A DNA stretch of 64,000 nucleotides from Hyphomicrobiales bacterium (GCA_900469625.1 UBXV01000002.1:62001-126000), one strand, 5' to 3'. Positions 44,718 to 54,049 are shown, numbered from the stretch's first letter. Made by a program: numbers and translations. Notes: a model not told the origin generated them from the sequence alone.

Positions 44718-45586
44718 TGATATCCGGTTGGTGTCGGCGATTTCTGGTTGCGGGGCTGCTTTGGGCAGCCTCGCCTGCTGGCATCTCGGCGGCCGAAACG
44801 CCGCGCCGCGTCGTTTCCATGAATGTCTGCACCGACCAGATGGCCATGCTTCTGGCGGACAAGGGACAGCTCTATTCGGTCTCCTATCTCGCCGCCGACG
44901 CCTCGACCTCGGCGCTTGCAGACGACGCTAAGCGCTATGTCCTCAATCACGGGCTTGCCGAAGAGATCTTCCTGATGAAGCCGGATCTTGTCATTGCCGG
45001 CACCTACACGACACGCACCACGGTCGATCTGTTGAAACGGCTCGGCTTTGTCGTCGAGGAGTTTGCGCCCGAGGTATCGATCGCCGAGGTCAGGACCAAC
45101 CTGCGGCGAATGGGGAAAATTCTCGGCCGCCAACAGCGAGCCGACGCGCTGGTGGCGGCAATGGATGCCGAGATCGCGCGGCTGCAGGCGATGAACTTGT
45201 CTGAGGTCGAGCTGGCGCTCTACTACGCCAATGGCTTCACCTTCGGCAGCGGCACCCTTGTTGCCGACATCGTCGGCATCGCCGGGCTGGAAAACCTGGC
45301 GGAAAGGCTCGGTATTTCCGGCACCGGCAAACTGAGCCTGGAAGCGCTGGTGCTCGCCCGTCCGGATCTGATCGCCGTCGACGCCAGCCCTGATCGAGGG
45401 CCGGCGCTGGCAAGGCAGACCTTCGACCATCCGGCCTTCCGGGCCATTTCCGCCGGGCACCGGTCGGTCCAGCTCGACAGCCGCTACACCATCTGCGGCG
45501 GGCCGTTCACGCTGATCGCCGCCGGCATCCTGCAGCAGGCCGCCATGACGCTTGGCGGCGTGAAACCCGACATGGGGAAACGATGA
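44717..45586 (+). CDS. btuF: Cobalamin ABC transporter substrate-binding protein (BtuF-like)
   Basis: 289 residues with a signal peptide (1 to about 27, AGISAAE). The mature protein is a type-3 (helical-hinge) binding protein: RRVVSMNVCTDQMAMLLADKG near its start, FLMKPDLVIAGTYTTRTTVDLLKRLG, a long backbone helix and a C-terminal lobe ending near GGPFTLIAAGILQQA. It shuttles cobalamin from BtuB to BtuCD in the periplasm. Its ATG lies within the receptor's stop region. Confidence 0.9.
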   Translation: MISGWCRRFLVAGLLWAASPAGISAAETPRRVVSMNVCTDQMAMLLADKGQLYSVSYLAADASTSALADDAKRYVLNHGLAEEIFLMKPDLVIAGTYTTRTTVDLLKRLGFVVEEFAPEVSIAEVRTNLRRMGKILGRQQRADALVAAMDAEIARLQAMNLSEVELALYYANGFTFGSGTLVADIVGIAGLENLAERLGISGTGKLSLEALVLARPDLIAVDASPDRGPALARQTFDHPAFRAISAGHRSVQLDSRYTICGGPFTLIAAGILQQAAMTLGGVKPDMGKR

Positions 45587-46584
45587 CCGAAACCGCCCGT
45601 TACCGCCTGCTGATCGCAGTTCTTGCCATGGTGGTTGCCCTTCTTTTCGTGCTTTCGCTGACGGTCGGTCCGGCGGAAGTCGCGCCGTTGCAGGGGCTTT
45701 CGGCGCTTTTCGCTGATGACGACAGCCTGATCGGGCTGGTGATGCGGGAAATCCGCCTGCCGCGGGCGATCCTCGGGCTGATGATCGGCGCAACGCTCGG
45801 GCTTTCCGGCGCTGCCCTTCAAGGCTATCTGCGCAACCCGCTCGCCGAACCGGGGCTGATCGGCGTCAGCGCCTCGGCTTCGCTCGGCGCGGTCATCGCC
45901 ATCTATACCGGACTTTCTGCCCTCATGCCGCTGGCACTTCCGTTGATGGCGCTTGCCGGCGCGCTCTGCGCAGTGCTCGTCGTCCGGCTGATGGCGGGCG
46001 CGGATGCGCGGCCGCTCTCGGTCATCCTCGCCGGCGTTGCCGTTTCGACTTTTGCCGGGGCGATGACCTCGCTGGCGCTCAATCTCTCGCCCAATCCGTT
46101 TGCGGCGATGGAGATCATGTTCTGGATGCTGGGCTCGCTCACGGATCGCTCGATGATCCATGTGTGGCTGGCCGCGCCCTTCATGGTGTTCGGCTGGCTG
46201 ATGCTGGCAAGCCTTGGCCGCGCGCTCGATGCGCTGACGCTGGGGCATGAAACGGCGGCCAGCATGGGCGTCGACATGCGGCGGGTGCAGCGTCTTGCAG
46301 TCATCGGCACGGCCGCCTCCGTCGGGGCGGCGACCGCGGTTGCCGGCGCCATCGGTTTCGTCGGCCTGATCGTTCCGCACCTGTTGCGCCCGCTGGTCGG
46401 AGCGCGGCCCTCGCGGCTGCTGCTGGCCAGCGCGCTCGGCGGGGCGACCCTGTTGCTGGCTGCCGACATTCTCGTGCGTGTGGTGGCGCCCGGCCGTGAC
46501 CTCAAGCTCGGCGTGCTGACGGCGGTCGTCGGCGCGCCGTTCTTTCTCGTCCTTGTCCTGCGCGCACGGAGGCAGATGGCATGA
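45583..46584 (+). CDS. btuC: Cobalamin ABC transporter permease (BtuC/FecCD family)
   Basis: 333 residues with about nine to ten membrane segments. FecCD-family signatures are present: RLPRAILGLMIGATLGLSGAALQGYLRNPLAEPGLIGVS near residue 60 and AGAIGFVGLIVPHLLRP near residue 255. It overlaps btuF and btuD by four bases each. The homodimer forms the inner-membrane channel. Confidence 0.93.
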   Translation: MTETARYRLLIAVLAMVVALLFVLSLTVGPAEVAPLQGLSALFADDDSLIGLVMREIRLPRAILGLMIGATLGLSGAALQGYLRNPLAEPGLIGVSASASLGAVIAIYTGLSALMPLALPLMALAGALCAVLVVRLMAGADARPLSVILAGVAVSTFAGAMTSLALNLSPNPFAAMEIMFWMLGSLTDRSMIHVWLAAPFMVFGWLMLASLGRALDALTLGHETAASMGVDMRRVQRLAVIGTAASVGAATAVAGAIGFVGLIVPHLLRPLVGARPSRLLLASALGGATLLLAADILVRVVAPGRDLKLGVLTAVVGAPFFLVLVLRARRQMA

Positions 46585-47375
46585 GCCGGCTTGCCGTTTC
46601 CAATCTCGCCGCCTCGCTCGGGGGCAACCGGGTGCTGAAGGACATCGCTCTCGACGTCGGTCCGGGCGAATTCGTCGGCCTTATCGGGCCGAACGGTGCC
46701 GGCAAGTCGACGCTTTTGCGCGCCTGTCTTGGCCTGGTGCCGTCGAGCGGCGACATTCTCATCGACGGGCAGGATCTGCGACGCATGGCGCCCCAGGATC
46801 TTGCGCGCCACGTCTCCTATGTCGCCCAGGATCGGGACATCGCCTGGCCGATCACGGTCGAAGCGCTCGTCGATCTCGGCCGGCAGCCGCATCGTGGCGC
46901 CTTCGCGCGACCGACAGAAGGCGACCGGGCGGCGGTCGAAGCGGCACTCGAGCGCATGGATATCATCGCACTGCGCGCGCGCCGGGCGACCGATCTCTCC
47001 GGCGGTGAAAAGGCGCGGGTGCTGATTGCAAGAGCGCTCGCGCAGCAGGCCGGCCTGCTTCTGGCCGACGAACCGGTCGCAGGCCTCGATCCGGCCCATC
47101 AACTCGCGCTGATGCAGGTGTTTCGCGATCTCGCGCGTCATGGCACCTCCGTGGTCGCCTCCATGCATGATCTCGGTCTGGCGGCGCGCTGGTGCGATCG
47201 GCTGGTGCTGCTCGAAGGCGGGCGCATCGTCGCCGACGGGCCACCGGCCACCGTGCTGACCGCCGATCTCCTGCGGCGCGTCTACGGCATCGAGGCCTAT
47301 GTGACCGAGACCGGAGGCGGGCTGGTCGTGCAGCCCACGCGCCTTGCGCAAACCAAGAACGAACAACAGAATTGA
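46581..47375 (+). CDS. btuD: Cobalamin ABC transporter ATP-binding protein (BtuD-like)
   Basis: 264 residues. Walker A GPNGAGKST is near residue 35, the signature LSGGEKARV and Walker B LLLADEPVAGLDP near 145-175, and the H-loop in ASMHDLG. Length and position fit the FecE/BtuD class. It overlaps btuC by four bases. Confidence 0.93.
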   Translation: MSRLAVSNLAASLGGNRVLKDIALDVGPGEFVGLIGPNGAGKSTLLRACLGLVPSSGDILIDGQDLRRMAPQDLARHVSYVAQDRDIAWPITVEALVDLGRQPHRGAFARPTEGDRAAVEAALERMDIIALRARRATDLSGGEKARVLIARALAQQAGLLLADEPVAGLDPAHQLALMQVFRDLARHGTSVVASMHDLGLAARWCDRLVLLEGGRIVADGPPATVLTADLLRRVYGIEAYVTETGGGLVVQPTRLAQTKNEQQN

Positions 47376-47386
47376 GGGACAATTTC

Positions 47387-48421
47387 ATGGCCGACCTTGC
47401 CGACGTGCTGCGCACCCATCTGAAAGACCCGGAGGCTGGATGGAGCATGGGGACGTTCGGCGCCATTGCCGAGTTTCATCAGGATCCGGGCGAAACACTC
47501 ATCGTCGACAGGGAGGATATGCTGTGTCGGGCGACGGAGCGCGGCGGCGTGCTGATCGATGTGGCGCGGCTCGGCGATATCGTTCCGGTCGCCTGGGAGA
47601 CTGTGAGCCCGAGGGCGCATCGCTGGAGCCACGCAGTCGCGCTTTGCCTGCCTGAAAGCGATGCCCGGCGCCAGGCGCGCGCGGTGTTGAGCGAACTTGG
47701 TCGCGACGACGCTGCCATTCGCCCGGGTGATCGCGGCGCGATCCTCTTCGACATGGGGCTTTCTCTGCCGCAATGCGATTTCTGCATCCGCACCGACGAC
47801 GCGGCCCTGATCGACACCTTGAGGCGAAGCCTCGGTCGGTCCCTGTTCGAGCCCGACAATGCGGCGATGGCAGCGATCCTCAAGGCCCATCCCCATCGCG
47901 TCGCGGTGACGGCGATCGGCCGTGTCGAGGTCTACCAGAAGATCGGCGGGCCGGACACTGGCGGCGTCTCGCCGCCCGGCCCTCACGCCCACGTGCTGGC
48001 GCAACTGCTGCGCAGCGGCCGCACCCATTCTGCCAACACGCCGATACCACCCGGCCTGCTGCCGCTCGGCAGCCTGCATCCCGGCAATCCGGTCGTCGGC
48101 CCGATGGGCGAGGAGCGGGCTTTCGACCCGCATCTGCACGAGCGGTTTCAGGCGCTTCTGGGGCGATACGGCAATGGGGCCACGGTCACTGCCAAGGCCG
48201 AGCTCATCGCTGCCTTGGCCCGCGATGACCGCCCGAAGGACTTTGCCGGCGCCAACAGCCGTTCCACCCGCGCCGTCATGCGCGTTGCCCTCAGGCAGCA
48301 GGAACACCTCGCCCGCCTGAGCGGCGACGACGCGCAACTTGCAAGGGTTCTCGCCTGGCGCATGGTGCATGACCGCGCCGTCGATGTCGCAGACACCGAC
48401 GATGAAGCGCCGGGGCATTGA
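47387..48421 (+). CDS. Uncharacterised protein co-transcribed with the B12 transport genes
   Basis: 344 residues, no signal peptide or membrane segment. It starts 11 bases after btuD with GAGGGAC as ribosome-binding site (ATG 47387, MADLADVLRTHLKDPE). Visible features are LSLPQCDFCIRTDDAALIDTLRRSLGRSL, with a CxxC-like pair, and a His/Pro-rich centre VSPPGPHAHVLAQLLRSGRTHSANTPIPPGLLPLGSLHPGNP. I recall a DUF-only annotation (DUF6925) for similar rhizobial proteins but cannot confirm it. Its place under the riboswitch implies a role in cobalamin uptake, trafficking or use. Confidence 0.8.
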   Translation: MADLADVLRTHLKDPEAGWSMGTFGAIAEFHQDPGETLIVDREDMLCRATERGGVLIDVARLGDIVPVAWETVSPRAHRWSHAVALCLPESDARRQARAVLSELGRDDAAIRPGDRGAILFDMGLSLPQCDFCIRTDDAALIDTLRRSLGRSLFEPDNAAMAAILKAHPHRVAVTAIGRVEVYQKIGGPDTGGVSPPGPHAHVLAQLLRSGRTHSANTPIPPGLLPLGSLHPGNPVVGPMGEERAFDPHLHERFQALLGRYGNGATVTAKAELIAALARDDRPKDFAGANSRSTRAVMRVALRQQEHLARLSGDDAQLARVLAWRMVHDRAVDVADTDDEAPGH

Positions 48422-48537
48422 AGGCGAAGGCAACGGCCACTGCCGTCCCGAGCGCGCCAGGTCGCCTTGCGTCGCAGCCGTTTTCACGCCAGACAGGCGA
48501 TGAACGCAATGCTGGAACCGAAGAAGGGCAGGGGACG

Positions 48538-49158
48538 ATGGCCGAACGCAAGCACGGAGAAGCAGCCCCCGCAACCGAGACAACCGTTGCCGGCGCTGAC
48601 TGGTATGGGCTCGACGTATCCGATCGCGACCACAGCCGTACGCTGTTTTCCGATCTGGACATGACCGAAGCCACCAGCACCGGTGCCGTCTTCAAGGACT
48701 GCACCTTCCGTCGCGCCAAATTCAACTGCTCGCACCATGACGGCAGCGCCTTCATCAACTGCACCTTCGTCGGCTGCAATTTCTACGACGTCGATTTCAG
48801 GGACTGCAAGTTCGTCGGCAGCATGTTCGACAGCTGCAAGTTCGACGCGACGCGGGTCAAGGGCGGCAACTGGTCGTTCGTCGGCCTGCCGGGGGCGGAT
48901 CTGCGCAGCGCGGTTTTTACCGATGCGGTCCTGCGCGAGGCCGACCTGACCGGAGCGCGTTGCCAAGGGGCAACCATGACCGGGCTCGACCTGTCCGGTG
49001 CCTGGCTTCACAGCGCCGATTTTACCGGATGCGATCTTCGCGGCAGCGATCTGAGTTCGATCGAGCCCGAAACGGTGACGCTGAAGCGTGCCGTCATCAC
49101 CATCGAGCAGTCGGTGATGATCTGCGAGGCCATGGGCCTGGTGGTCCGGGCGTCTTGA
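48538..49158 (+). CDS. Pentapeptide-repeat protein
   Basis: 206 residues. From about residue 35 to 175 the sequence follows the A/C-(D/N)-(L/F)-x-x pentapeptide pattern, for example CTFRRAKFNC, CTFVGCNFYDVDFRDCKF and ADLTGARCQGATMTGLDLSGAWLHSADFTGCDLRGSDL, predicting a right-handed four-sided beta helix. Some relatives mimic DNA and protect gyrase, but most are unassigned. ATG 48538 follows AGGGGAC. It lies 116 bases after the B12 operon and may be separate from it. Confidence 0.87.
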   Translation: MAERKHGEAAPATETTVAGADWYGLDVSDRDHSRTLFSDLDMTEATSTGAVFKDCTFRRAKFNCSHHDGSAFINCTFVGCNFYDVDFRDCKFVGSMFDSCKFDATRVKGGNWSFVGLPGADLRSAVFTDAVLREADLTGARCQGATMTGLDLSGAWLHSADFTGCDLRGSDLSSIEPETVTLKRAVITIEQSVMICEAMGLVVRAS

Positions 49159-49193
49159 CCTCGTCCGTCAGGGGATGAAAACGGCGGGAAGCT

Positions 49194-49445
49194 CTAGTTT
49201 CGCGGCTCGCCGCTCGGGGCATAGACCGTCTTCTGCTTGAAGGCGAAGATATTGCCGCAGCGGCAGCGGATCATGTGCTTGGCCGGATCGCTGGATGGAC
49301 GTTCGGTGGAAAAGCCCGTCGGCATCTGGTCGATCTGAAAGCCGCGGGTCCTCGATTTCGGATCGTCGTTCTCCGAGGCCTCTGCAAAGCCGGAGGCACC
49401 GCACTTGGCGCATTCCAGTTTTCTCGAATAACGATCTCTCGACAC
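49194..49445 (-). CDS. Small zinc-ribbon-like hypothetical protein
   Basis: 83 residues from GTG 49445. An N-terminal CAKCG and a C-terminal CRCG pair about 45 residues apart would form one zinc site. The middle is charged and probably flexible. An alternative start (TTG 49466) adds seven residues. I do not recognise a family; DNA or RNA binding is possible from the zinc ribbon alone. It stands convergent to the pentapeptide gene. Confidence 0.65.
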   Translation of the reverse strand: MSRDRYSRKLECAKCGASGFAEASENDDPKSRTRGFQIDQMPTGFSTERPSSDPAKHMIRCRCGNIFAFKQKTVYAPSGEPRN

Positions 49446-49550
49446 GATTGTCCCAATCCAAATCAATATGGACCCGGACTATAGGAGGCGAGGGGCAGGT
49501 TCAAGGCCATCCGTCGAGACGGCGCTCCGTCGCGGGCCACCTGTTGCCGA

Positions 49551-52500
49551 TCAGACAGTATCCTGCCGACGTCGGATCTCGGCGGCGATCGTCGCCTCGT
49601 CCTGCCTGAGGGAAAGACGTTTGGCAGCACCGAGCCCCTGCTTCCATGTCGATAGTGCGCGTTCCTTGCTGTCGTCGAGCCAATGGGCCAGGCCGCACCA
49701 CAGACCGTATTGCGCCGTGCCGACCGGAAAAACCCGGCAGTAACGGGCAAGCTCATGCAGCGCCCGGCGCTCCCAATGCCCCCATTGCTCATACTCGCGC
49801 GAAAGGCCCGCTTCCCGCCCGCGAAACAGAACCTCGGCCACGCCTGAAATGCCGATCAGCGTGCTGTGGGAGGAGGGGCGGCGCATGGTGTGCAGCAGGC
49901 GAAGCGTATCGACCGCCGCCTCGACGCTCTCTGCGTGTCTGCCGACGCGCGCAAGCGCCAAGGCCAGCGCGCCGCGTGCAGAGATCTGTGCGGCCAGATC
50001 GACGGAGCCGTGCATGGCCGAGGTGATCAGCCGGAGCACCTCGACCGCTTCGCGCGGCCGATCCATGTGCAGCACGCAGAGTGCCTTGCAGCGCAGCGCC
50101 CAGATCTCCTGTTGAATATTTCCGGCGTTCTGCGCGCGTGACAGAAGCGTCAGCGCCGTCGGCTCCAGCGCGCTCCAGTCTCCGCGGTAATAGAGCGACC
50201 AGAAGCGCATGCCCTGGGCATTGCACCAGCGCAGCTGGTCTCCAGCCTTGAGGCTCAGATCCTGGGACTGGTCGAGGCGGCGATCGACCATCTGCCAGTC
50301 GCACTGGCCGATGCGCCACAACGTGTCGAGATTACAGACATGCGAGTGGATTGCCGGGTCGGCGATCTCGATCGCCACTCGCTCGGCTCTCGACATGAAA
50401 TGGCGGCAGACGCGCTGCCAGCCCATCATGCCGAAACCACAGGCGAGTTGTGACGAGGCAACCGCGGCTTCGACGGAAGACCCGATGCGCTCGGCGTGGG
50501 TCACGGCGCCGATGAGGTTGCACATCCCGCGTGTGAAGCGCAGCTCGAAATAGTCGACCAGTGCCGCCTGGTTGAGGCACCGCGCCATTTCGCGCTCCCA
50601 GCGCAGGAGGTTTTTCTGCCGCGTCCTTTCGGGCGACGGCGGGAACATCTGTTGGTAGGCAAGGCGCGTTCCTCGGGCGAAGAGGCCGATCATCGTTGCA
50701 CCTGTCGACGTCGGCACGGGTGCACCCGCCGCTCTCAGCGCACGGCGCACGGCGACGCCCTGGGCGTGGATATCGCCCCGGCTGTAATGCGCTTCGGCGA
50801 GCTGCCGCCGCCACCGAACGGCCTGCAGCCGCTGATCGTCGCTCCATGGTTGCTTTCGAGGCTCGTGGCTGAGGCAGATGCCGACAAAGGCCTCGACTTC
50901 GCGAAAGGCACCGATCTGCAGGGCGTTGGTCGCGGCGAGGTCGGCGTATTTCACCGCTTTCTCGGTGTTGCCAGCCGCTTCGAAATGCTGGACGAGGACG
51001 GCGGCATCGGCACCCGCCGTCTCCTTCCGTCCGGATTCCAGCCAGGTGGCGAGCGCACCGTGAAGCCGGTTGCGCAGGTCGCCCGGGATCGATCCATAGA
51101 CGACGTCGCGCGTCTGGTCGTGGCGAAAGGCGTAGTGTCCCGGCTGGTCCTCGGCACGCACCAGATGCGCCGCCACCAGCGTCTCGATTACCGCATGGAC
51201 GCTCTCGCCATCGAGATCCGGCCCGACCAGGGCCTGCAGCTCCCTTGAGGTAAACGAGCGACCGACGACCGCGGCCGCCTTGATCACGTCCTGGCCCGAT
51301 ACTGTCAGACGGTCGAGACGCTCGCGGATGACGCGCTCGACGCCTTCGAAATAGCCGAGATCGTCGAGCGGGCGGATGGATCGCCAGAAACCGTCGCGAA
51401 TGGCGATCAGCCCCTCGCTCTTCAACGTCAATGCGATTTCCTCGGCGAAGAACGGATTGCCGCCGGCAAGTTTCGAGATGCGGTGCGCCAGCTCGTCATG
51501 GGGCGGCGCGCTTCCGAGCGTTCGCGCCGCCAGCTTCCAGATCGATACGTCGCTCAGTTCGTCGAGTTCGAGAAACTGGCAGAAGCGGGCCGGATCGTCG
51601 CTCTGCGACGTCGCTCCCCCGAACCGGGCGATTTCGGCCCTGCGCCTGAGGTTTTTCACCTCCTGCGGGATCTCTTCGGAGCGGATGCAGAGGATCAGCA
51701 GAAGTGCGGTCTGCGATCCGAGCACCCATTCGACCAGCCGCCAGGAGGCCGAATCCAGCCATTGGCTGTCCTCGAGCACCAGCGTCAGCGGATGGGGAGC
51801 GGATACGGCGATGATGTCGCCCATCAGGCGCATGGTCGCGTCGGCGCGGTGCGCGCCGTCAAGATGCCTGGTACTTTCGTTCTGCGCGATGTCGATGGTC
51901 AGCACGTCGGCGAGCAAAGGCAGGCGCGCAAGAATGGCAGCGTCGTTGCGGACCCGGCTTTCAAGACGCTCGTAGAGGGTGGCGCCGTCGCTGTCGGGGG
52001 GCAGGCCGAAGAGGGTCTCGATGACCCGCCGCCAGGCCCATAGCGAGGTGCGCCGGTCGTCGCGCTCGGCGGGCGCCACGGCGACGAGCGCTCCCTTTGC
52101 CCGCAGTTCGTCGGCAAAGGCGGTCACCAGCCTGGTCTTGCCGATGCCGGGCTCGCCGAGCACCACGACAAGGCTGTTTGTCCCAGCGCTGACGCTGGCA
52201 AACGTGGTTCTCAGAAACCGCAATTCGCGCTCGCGGCCGATGAGGCTTGCCGGCACAGAGGCCGGCGTGTGTCGCATCTGCGGGCGGAAGGCGGGTGCCA
52301 TGTCGCCGAGCCCTTCCAGTTGCAACGCGCCACGCCGCTCGAACGCGAAGGTGGCGCGGCTTGCCCGCTCGGTCGGCGCGTCGCACAGCACGTCGTCTTC
52401 GGCGACCGCCATCAGCCGCGCGGCGCGATTGACCGGCGGGCCGAGCACCATCAGCTGTCGCCGTCGGGCGCTGCCGACGACGCGAAACAGCGCGTCTCCC

Positions 52501-53573
52501 GTCGCCACTCCGACCGATACCGACAGATCGAAGCGTTGCGCAGTGCGGCAGATGGCGCGCGCGGCGTCGACAGCGCGCTGAGGGTCGTCGCGATGAAAGG
52601 TGCCGCGAGCGCCGAAAGCCGCAATGAAAACGAGGCCCTTGTCGTCGAAGATGAGTTCACCGGGGGGGCCGCCCGCGGCGTGCAGGTCGGCCTGGAGCGA
52701 AATGCAGAGGTCATGATGGCGGGCAAGCGCCATGGGATCGCTGTGGTCGAGCCCGGCAATCCGCGCAAACAGCGCCGAAATCGGCCGAAGCTCGGCAAGC
52801 CTGTCGAGCCGGGTATCCGGTCTCGGGCCGGTGCCGTCATCATGTGCAAACCCATTGTGCGCCGGCGGCGAGACTTTTCCCGATGCCCGCACGATGTCCT
52901 GCAGTTGTAGAGGCAGGAAACCGGTCAGCCATTCGGTGTGCGGTGCCGAAGGGAAAAAAGGCGCGTTGTGAAGTGCATCGTCAGCATCCGCGACGGAGAC
53001 CGTCGAAATCGTCTGCGCGGCGGCGTCCGACAGCACATATTCCCAGCGCCGGGCCTGGGTCAGGGCGCGCGCGGCTTCAACGACGGCCTCGCCGCCAGCG
53101 ATCAGATTCCAGATTGGCTGGCCACCGAGCGCGGCTGCCCACAGTTGTCCGGCCCCGACGCCGACATGGAGCGCAGGTCCGACTTCGTCTCCATCCGGTC
53201 CTGCATTCCGGTTGCTGCAGATCGCTTCGGCACAATCGGCTGCCGATCGCACGGCGCGGCCGAGGCCGGCATCGCCGCCTGGCCAATAGGCAAGCAGGCT
53301 ATCGCCTGAGAAGTACAGGACCTCGCCACCGCGCGTGCCGATCTGCTCGGCGCAGCGCGCATAGGAAAGCGACAGAAGTTTCGGGATCTGCTCGAGGCCT
53401 TCCTGTCCGCGCCGGGCCAGCTGTTCGACCAGTGCGGTGTAGCGCGATACATCCACAAATAGCACCGCCGCTGGAAACGCGACGGCTGCCGGGCGCTCGC
53501 CGTTGCTGCCATGGATCCGACCGAGCAGGTCCAGCGGCAGGAAACCTTCCAGGAACGGTTCGTTCTTGCCCAT
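49551..53573 (-). CDS. Soluble-adenylyl-cyclase-like protein: two cyclase domains, AAA-type ATPase, helical repeat region
   Basis: 1340 residues, no signal or membrane segment. The first class III cyclase domain (about 35-190) has both metal aspartates: D41 in LFVDVSRYT and D91 in YFSGDSLL. The second (about 270-420) lacks the first aspartate (LFARIAG) but has N382 and R386 in PPVNRAARL, the catalytic Asn/Arg pair that domain 1 lacks. An ATPase follows, with Walker A GEPGIGKT near 470-478 and LVLEDSQWLDSAS as Walker B. About 850-1320 is alpha-helical, TPR-like. This is the layout of mammalian sAC and bacterial relatives, with one composite active site. ATG 53573 starts MGKNEPFLEG. It is divergent from the giant oxidoreductase gene. 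Confidence 0.9.
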   Translation of the reverse strand: MGKNEPFLEGFLPLDLLGRIHGSNGERPAAVAFPAAVLFVDVSRYTALVEQLARRGQEGLEQIPKLLSLSYARCAEQIGTRGGEVLYFSGDSLLAYWPGGDAGLGRAVRSAADCAEAICSNRNAGPDGDEVGPALHVGVGAGQLWAAALGGQPIWNLIAGGEAVVEAARALTQARRWEYVLSDAAAQTISTVSVADADDALHNAPFFPSAPHTEWLTGFLPLQLQDIVRASGKVSPPAHNGFAHDDGTGPRPDTRLDRLAELRPISALFARIAGLDHSDPMALARHHDLCISLQADLHAAGGPPGELIFDDKGLVFIAAFGARGTFHRDDPQRAVDAARAICRTAQRFDLSVSVGVATGDALFRVVGSARRRQLMVLGPPVNRAARLMAVAEDDVLCDAPTERASRATFAFERRGALQLEGLGDMAPAFRPQMRHTPASVPASLIGRERELRFLRTTFASVSAGTNSLVVVLGEPGIGKTRLVTAFADELRAKGALVAVAPAERDDRRTSLWAWRRVIETLFGLPPDSDGATLYERLESRVRNDAAILARLPLLADVLTIDIAQNESTRHLDGAHRADATMRLMGDIIAVSAPHPLTLVLEDSQWLDSASWRLVEWVLGSQTALLLILCIRSEEIPQEVKNLRRRAEIARFGGATSQSDDPARFCQFLELDELSDVSIWKLAARTLGSAPPHDELAHRISKLAGGNPFFAEEIALTLKSEGLIAIRDGFWRSIRPLDDLGYFEGVERVIRERLDRLTVSGQDVIKAAAVVGRSFTSRELQALVGPDLDGESVHAVIETLVAAHLVRAEDQPGHYAFRHDQTRDVVYGSIPGDLRNRLHGALATWLESGRKETAGADAAVLVQHFEAAGNTEKAVKYADLAATNALQIGAFREVEAFVGICLSHEPRKQPWSDDQRLQAVRWRRQLAEAHYSRGDIHAQGVAVRRALRAAGAPVPTSTGATMIGLFARGTRLAYQQMFPPSPERTRQKNLLRWEREMARCLNQAALVDYFELRFTRGMCNLIGAVTHAERIGSSVEAAVASSQLACGFGMMGWQRVCRHFMSRAERVAIEIADPAIHSHVCNLDTLWRIGQCDWQMVDRRLDQSQDLSLKAGDQLRWCNAQGMRFWSLYYRGDWSALEPTALTLLSRAQNAGNIQQEIWALRCKALCVLHMDRPREAVEVLRLITSAMHGSVDLAAQISARGALALALARVGRHAESVEAAVDTLRLLHTMRRPSSHSTLIGISGVAEVLFRGREAGLSREYEQWGHWERRALHELARYCRVFPVGTAQYGLWCGLAHWLDDSKERALSTWKQGLGAAKRLSLRQDEATIAAEIRRRQDTV

Positions 53574-53923
53574 GAGTTCTGTCTCGCGGCTGCACAAGGA
53601 TGAAGGAAGCGCCGACGCCCAGTTTGCTCATACGACGGGGTGAGGTGCCTACCACTTCTGGATTAGCGGCCCCCCTCTGACGTATCTGCAGACTTTCGCA
53701 TATAATTCGCCCGGCGCTAAGAGGGGTCTCTCAACCTCAGTCGGAATAAGGCATGGGTCGAAAGGGCCGATGTGGCGTCATGCGTGAATGCACAACCCAA
53801 GGTTAAGTCCGGCATTTCCTGGTAGCGGCGTCTGAACCGGATGCGGCGCGTTGTCTGCCATTGAAAAAGCCCGGAAGACGAGGGTCTGCGACTGCAGCCG
53901 ACTGCTATCAGGTGGAGAGCACG
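53574..53923. other. 350-base divergent gap between the cyclase-like gene and the giant-enzyme gene
   Basis: CTGACG (53677-53682), 18 bases, then TATAAT (53701-53706) is a good housekeeping-type promoter on the plus strand, giving a leader of about 210 bases before the 41-residue ORF. The leader has no obvious riboswitch. No other ORF is convincing. Confidence 0.4.
53677..53706 (+). promoter_or_regulatory. Candidate promoter CTGACG-N18-TATAAT for the small ORF and giant enzyme
   Basis: The -10 is a perfect TATAAT, rare in this GC-rich window, and the -35 matches TTGAC(A/G) in four to five positions. It points toward the small ORF at 53924 and the fusion gene at 54046. Confidence 0.45.
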
Positions 53924-54049
53924 ATGCGAAGCTGTGAGATCGGAAAATGCGCATTTCAATCTGCCGAACGATGCAGGCTGGCCCTGGATGAAGGGCGGCA
54001 GTGGACCTGTATCGCCTGCGGCGTTGCCTTGCTGCGGAGGCCTCGATGA
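53924..54049 (+). CDS. Small cysteine-rich ORF (41 aa) overlapping the start of the giant enzyme
   Basis: ATG 53924 follows GGAGAG and runs to TGA 54047-54049, overlapping the ATG of the giant gene at 54046 (ATGA). The product has five cysteines (C4, C9, C17, C29, C32) and ends with a CIACG zinc-knuckle-like turn and a basic tail. The good ribosome-binding site and the stop/start overlap suggest translational coupling. I know of no named family. It may instead be only a leader ORF that controls translation of the fusion, or be non-coding. Confidence 0.4.
   Translation: MRSCEIGKCAFQSAERCRLALDEGRQWTCIACGVALLRRPR

Noticed and set aside
52844-53575. 243-codon plus-strand ORF opposite the cyclase-like gene
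   Set aside because: Antisense shadow, highly Arg-rich, inside a gene with conserved cyclase residues.
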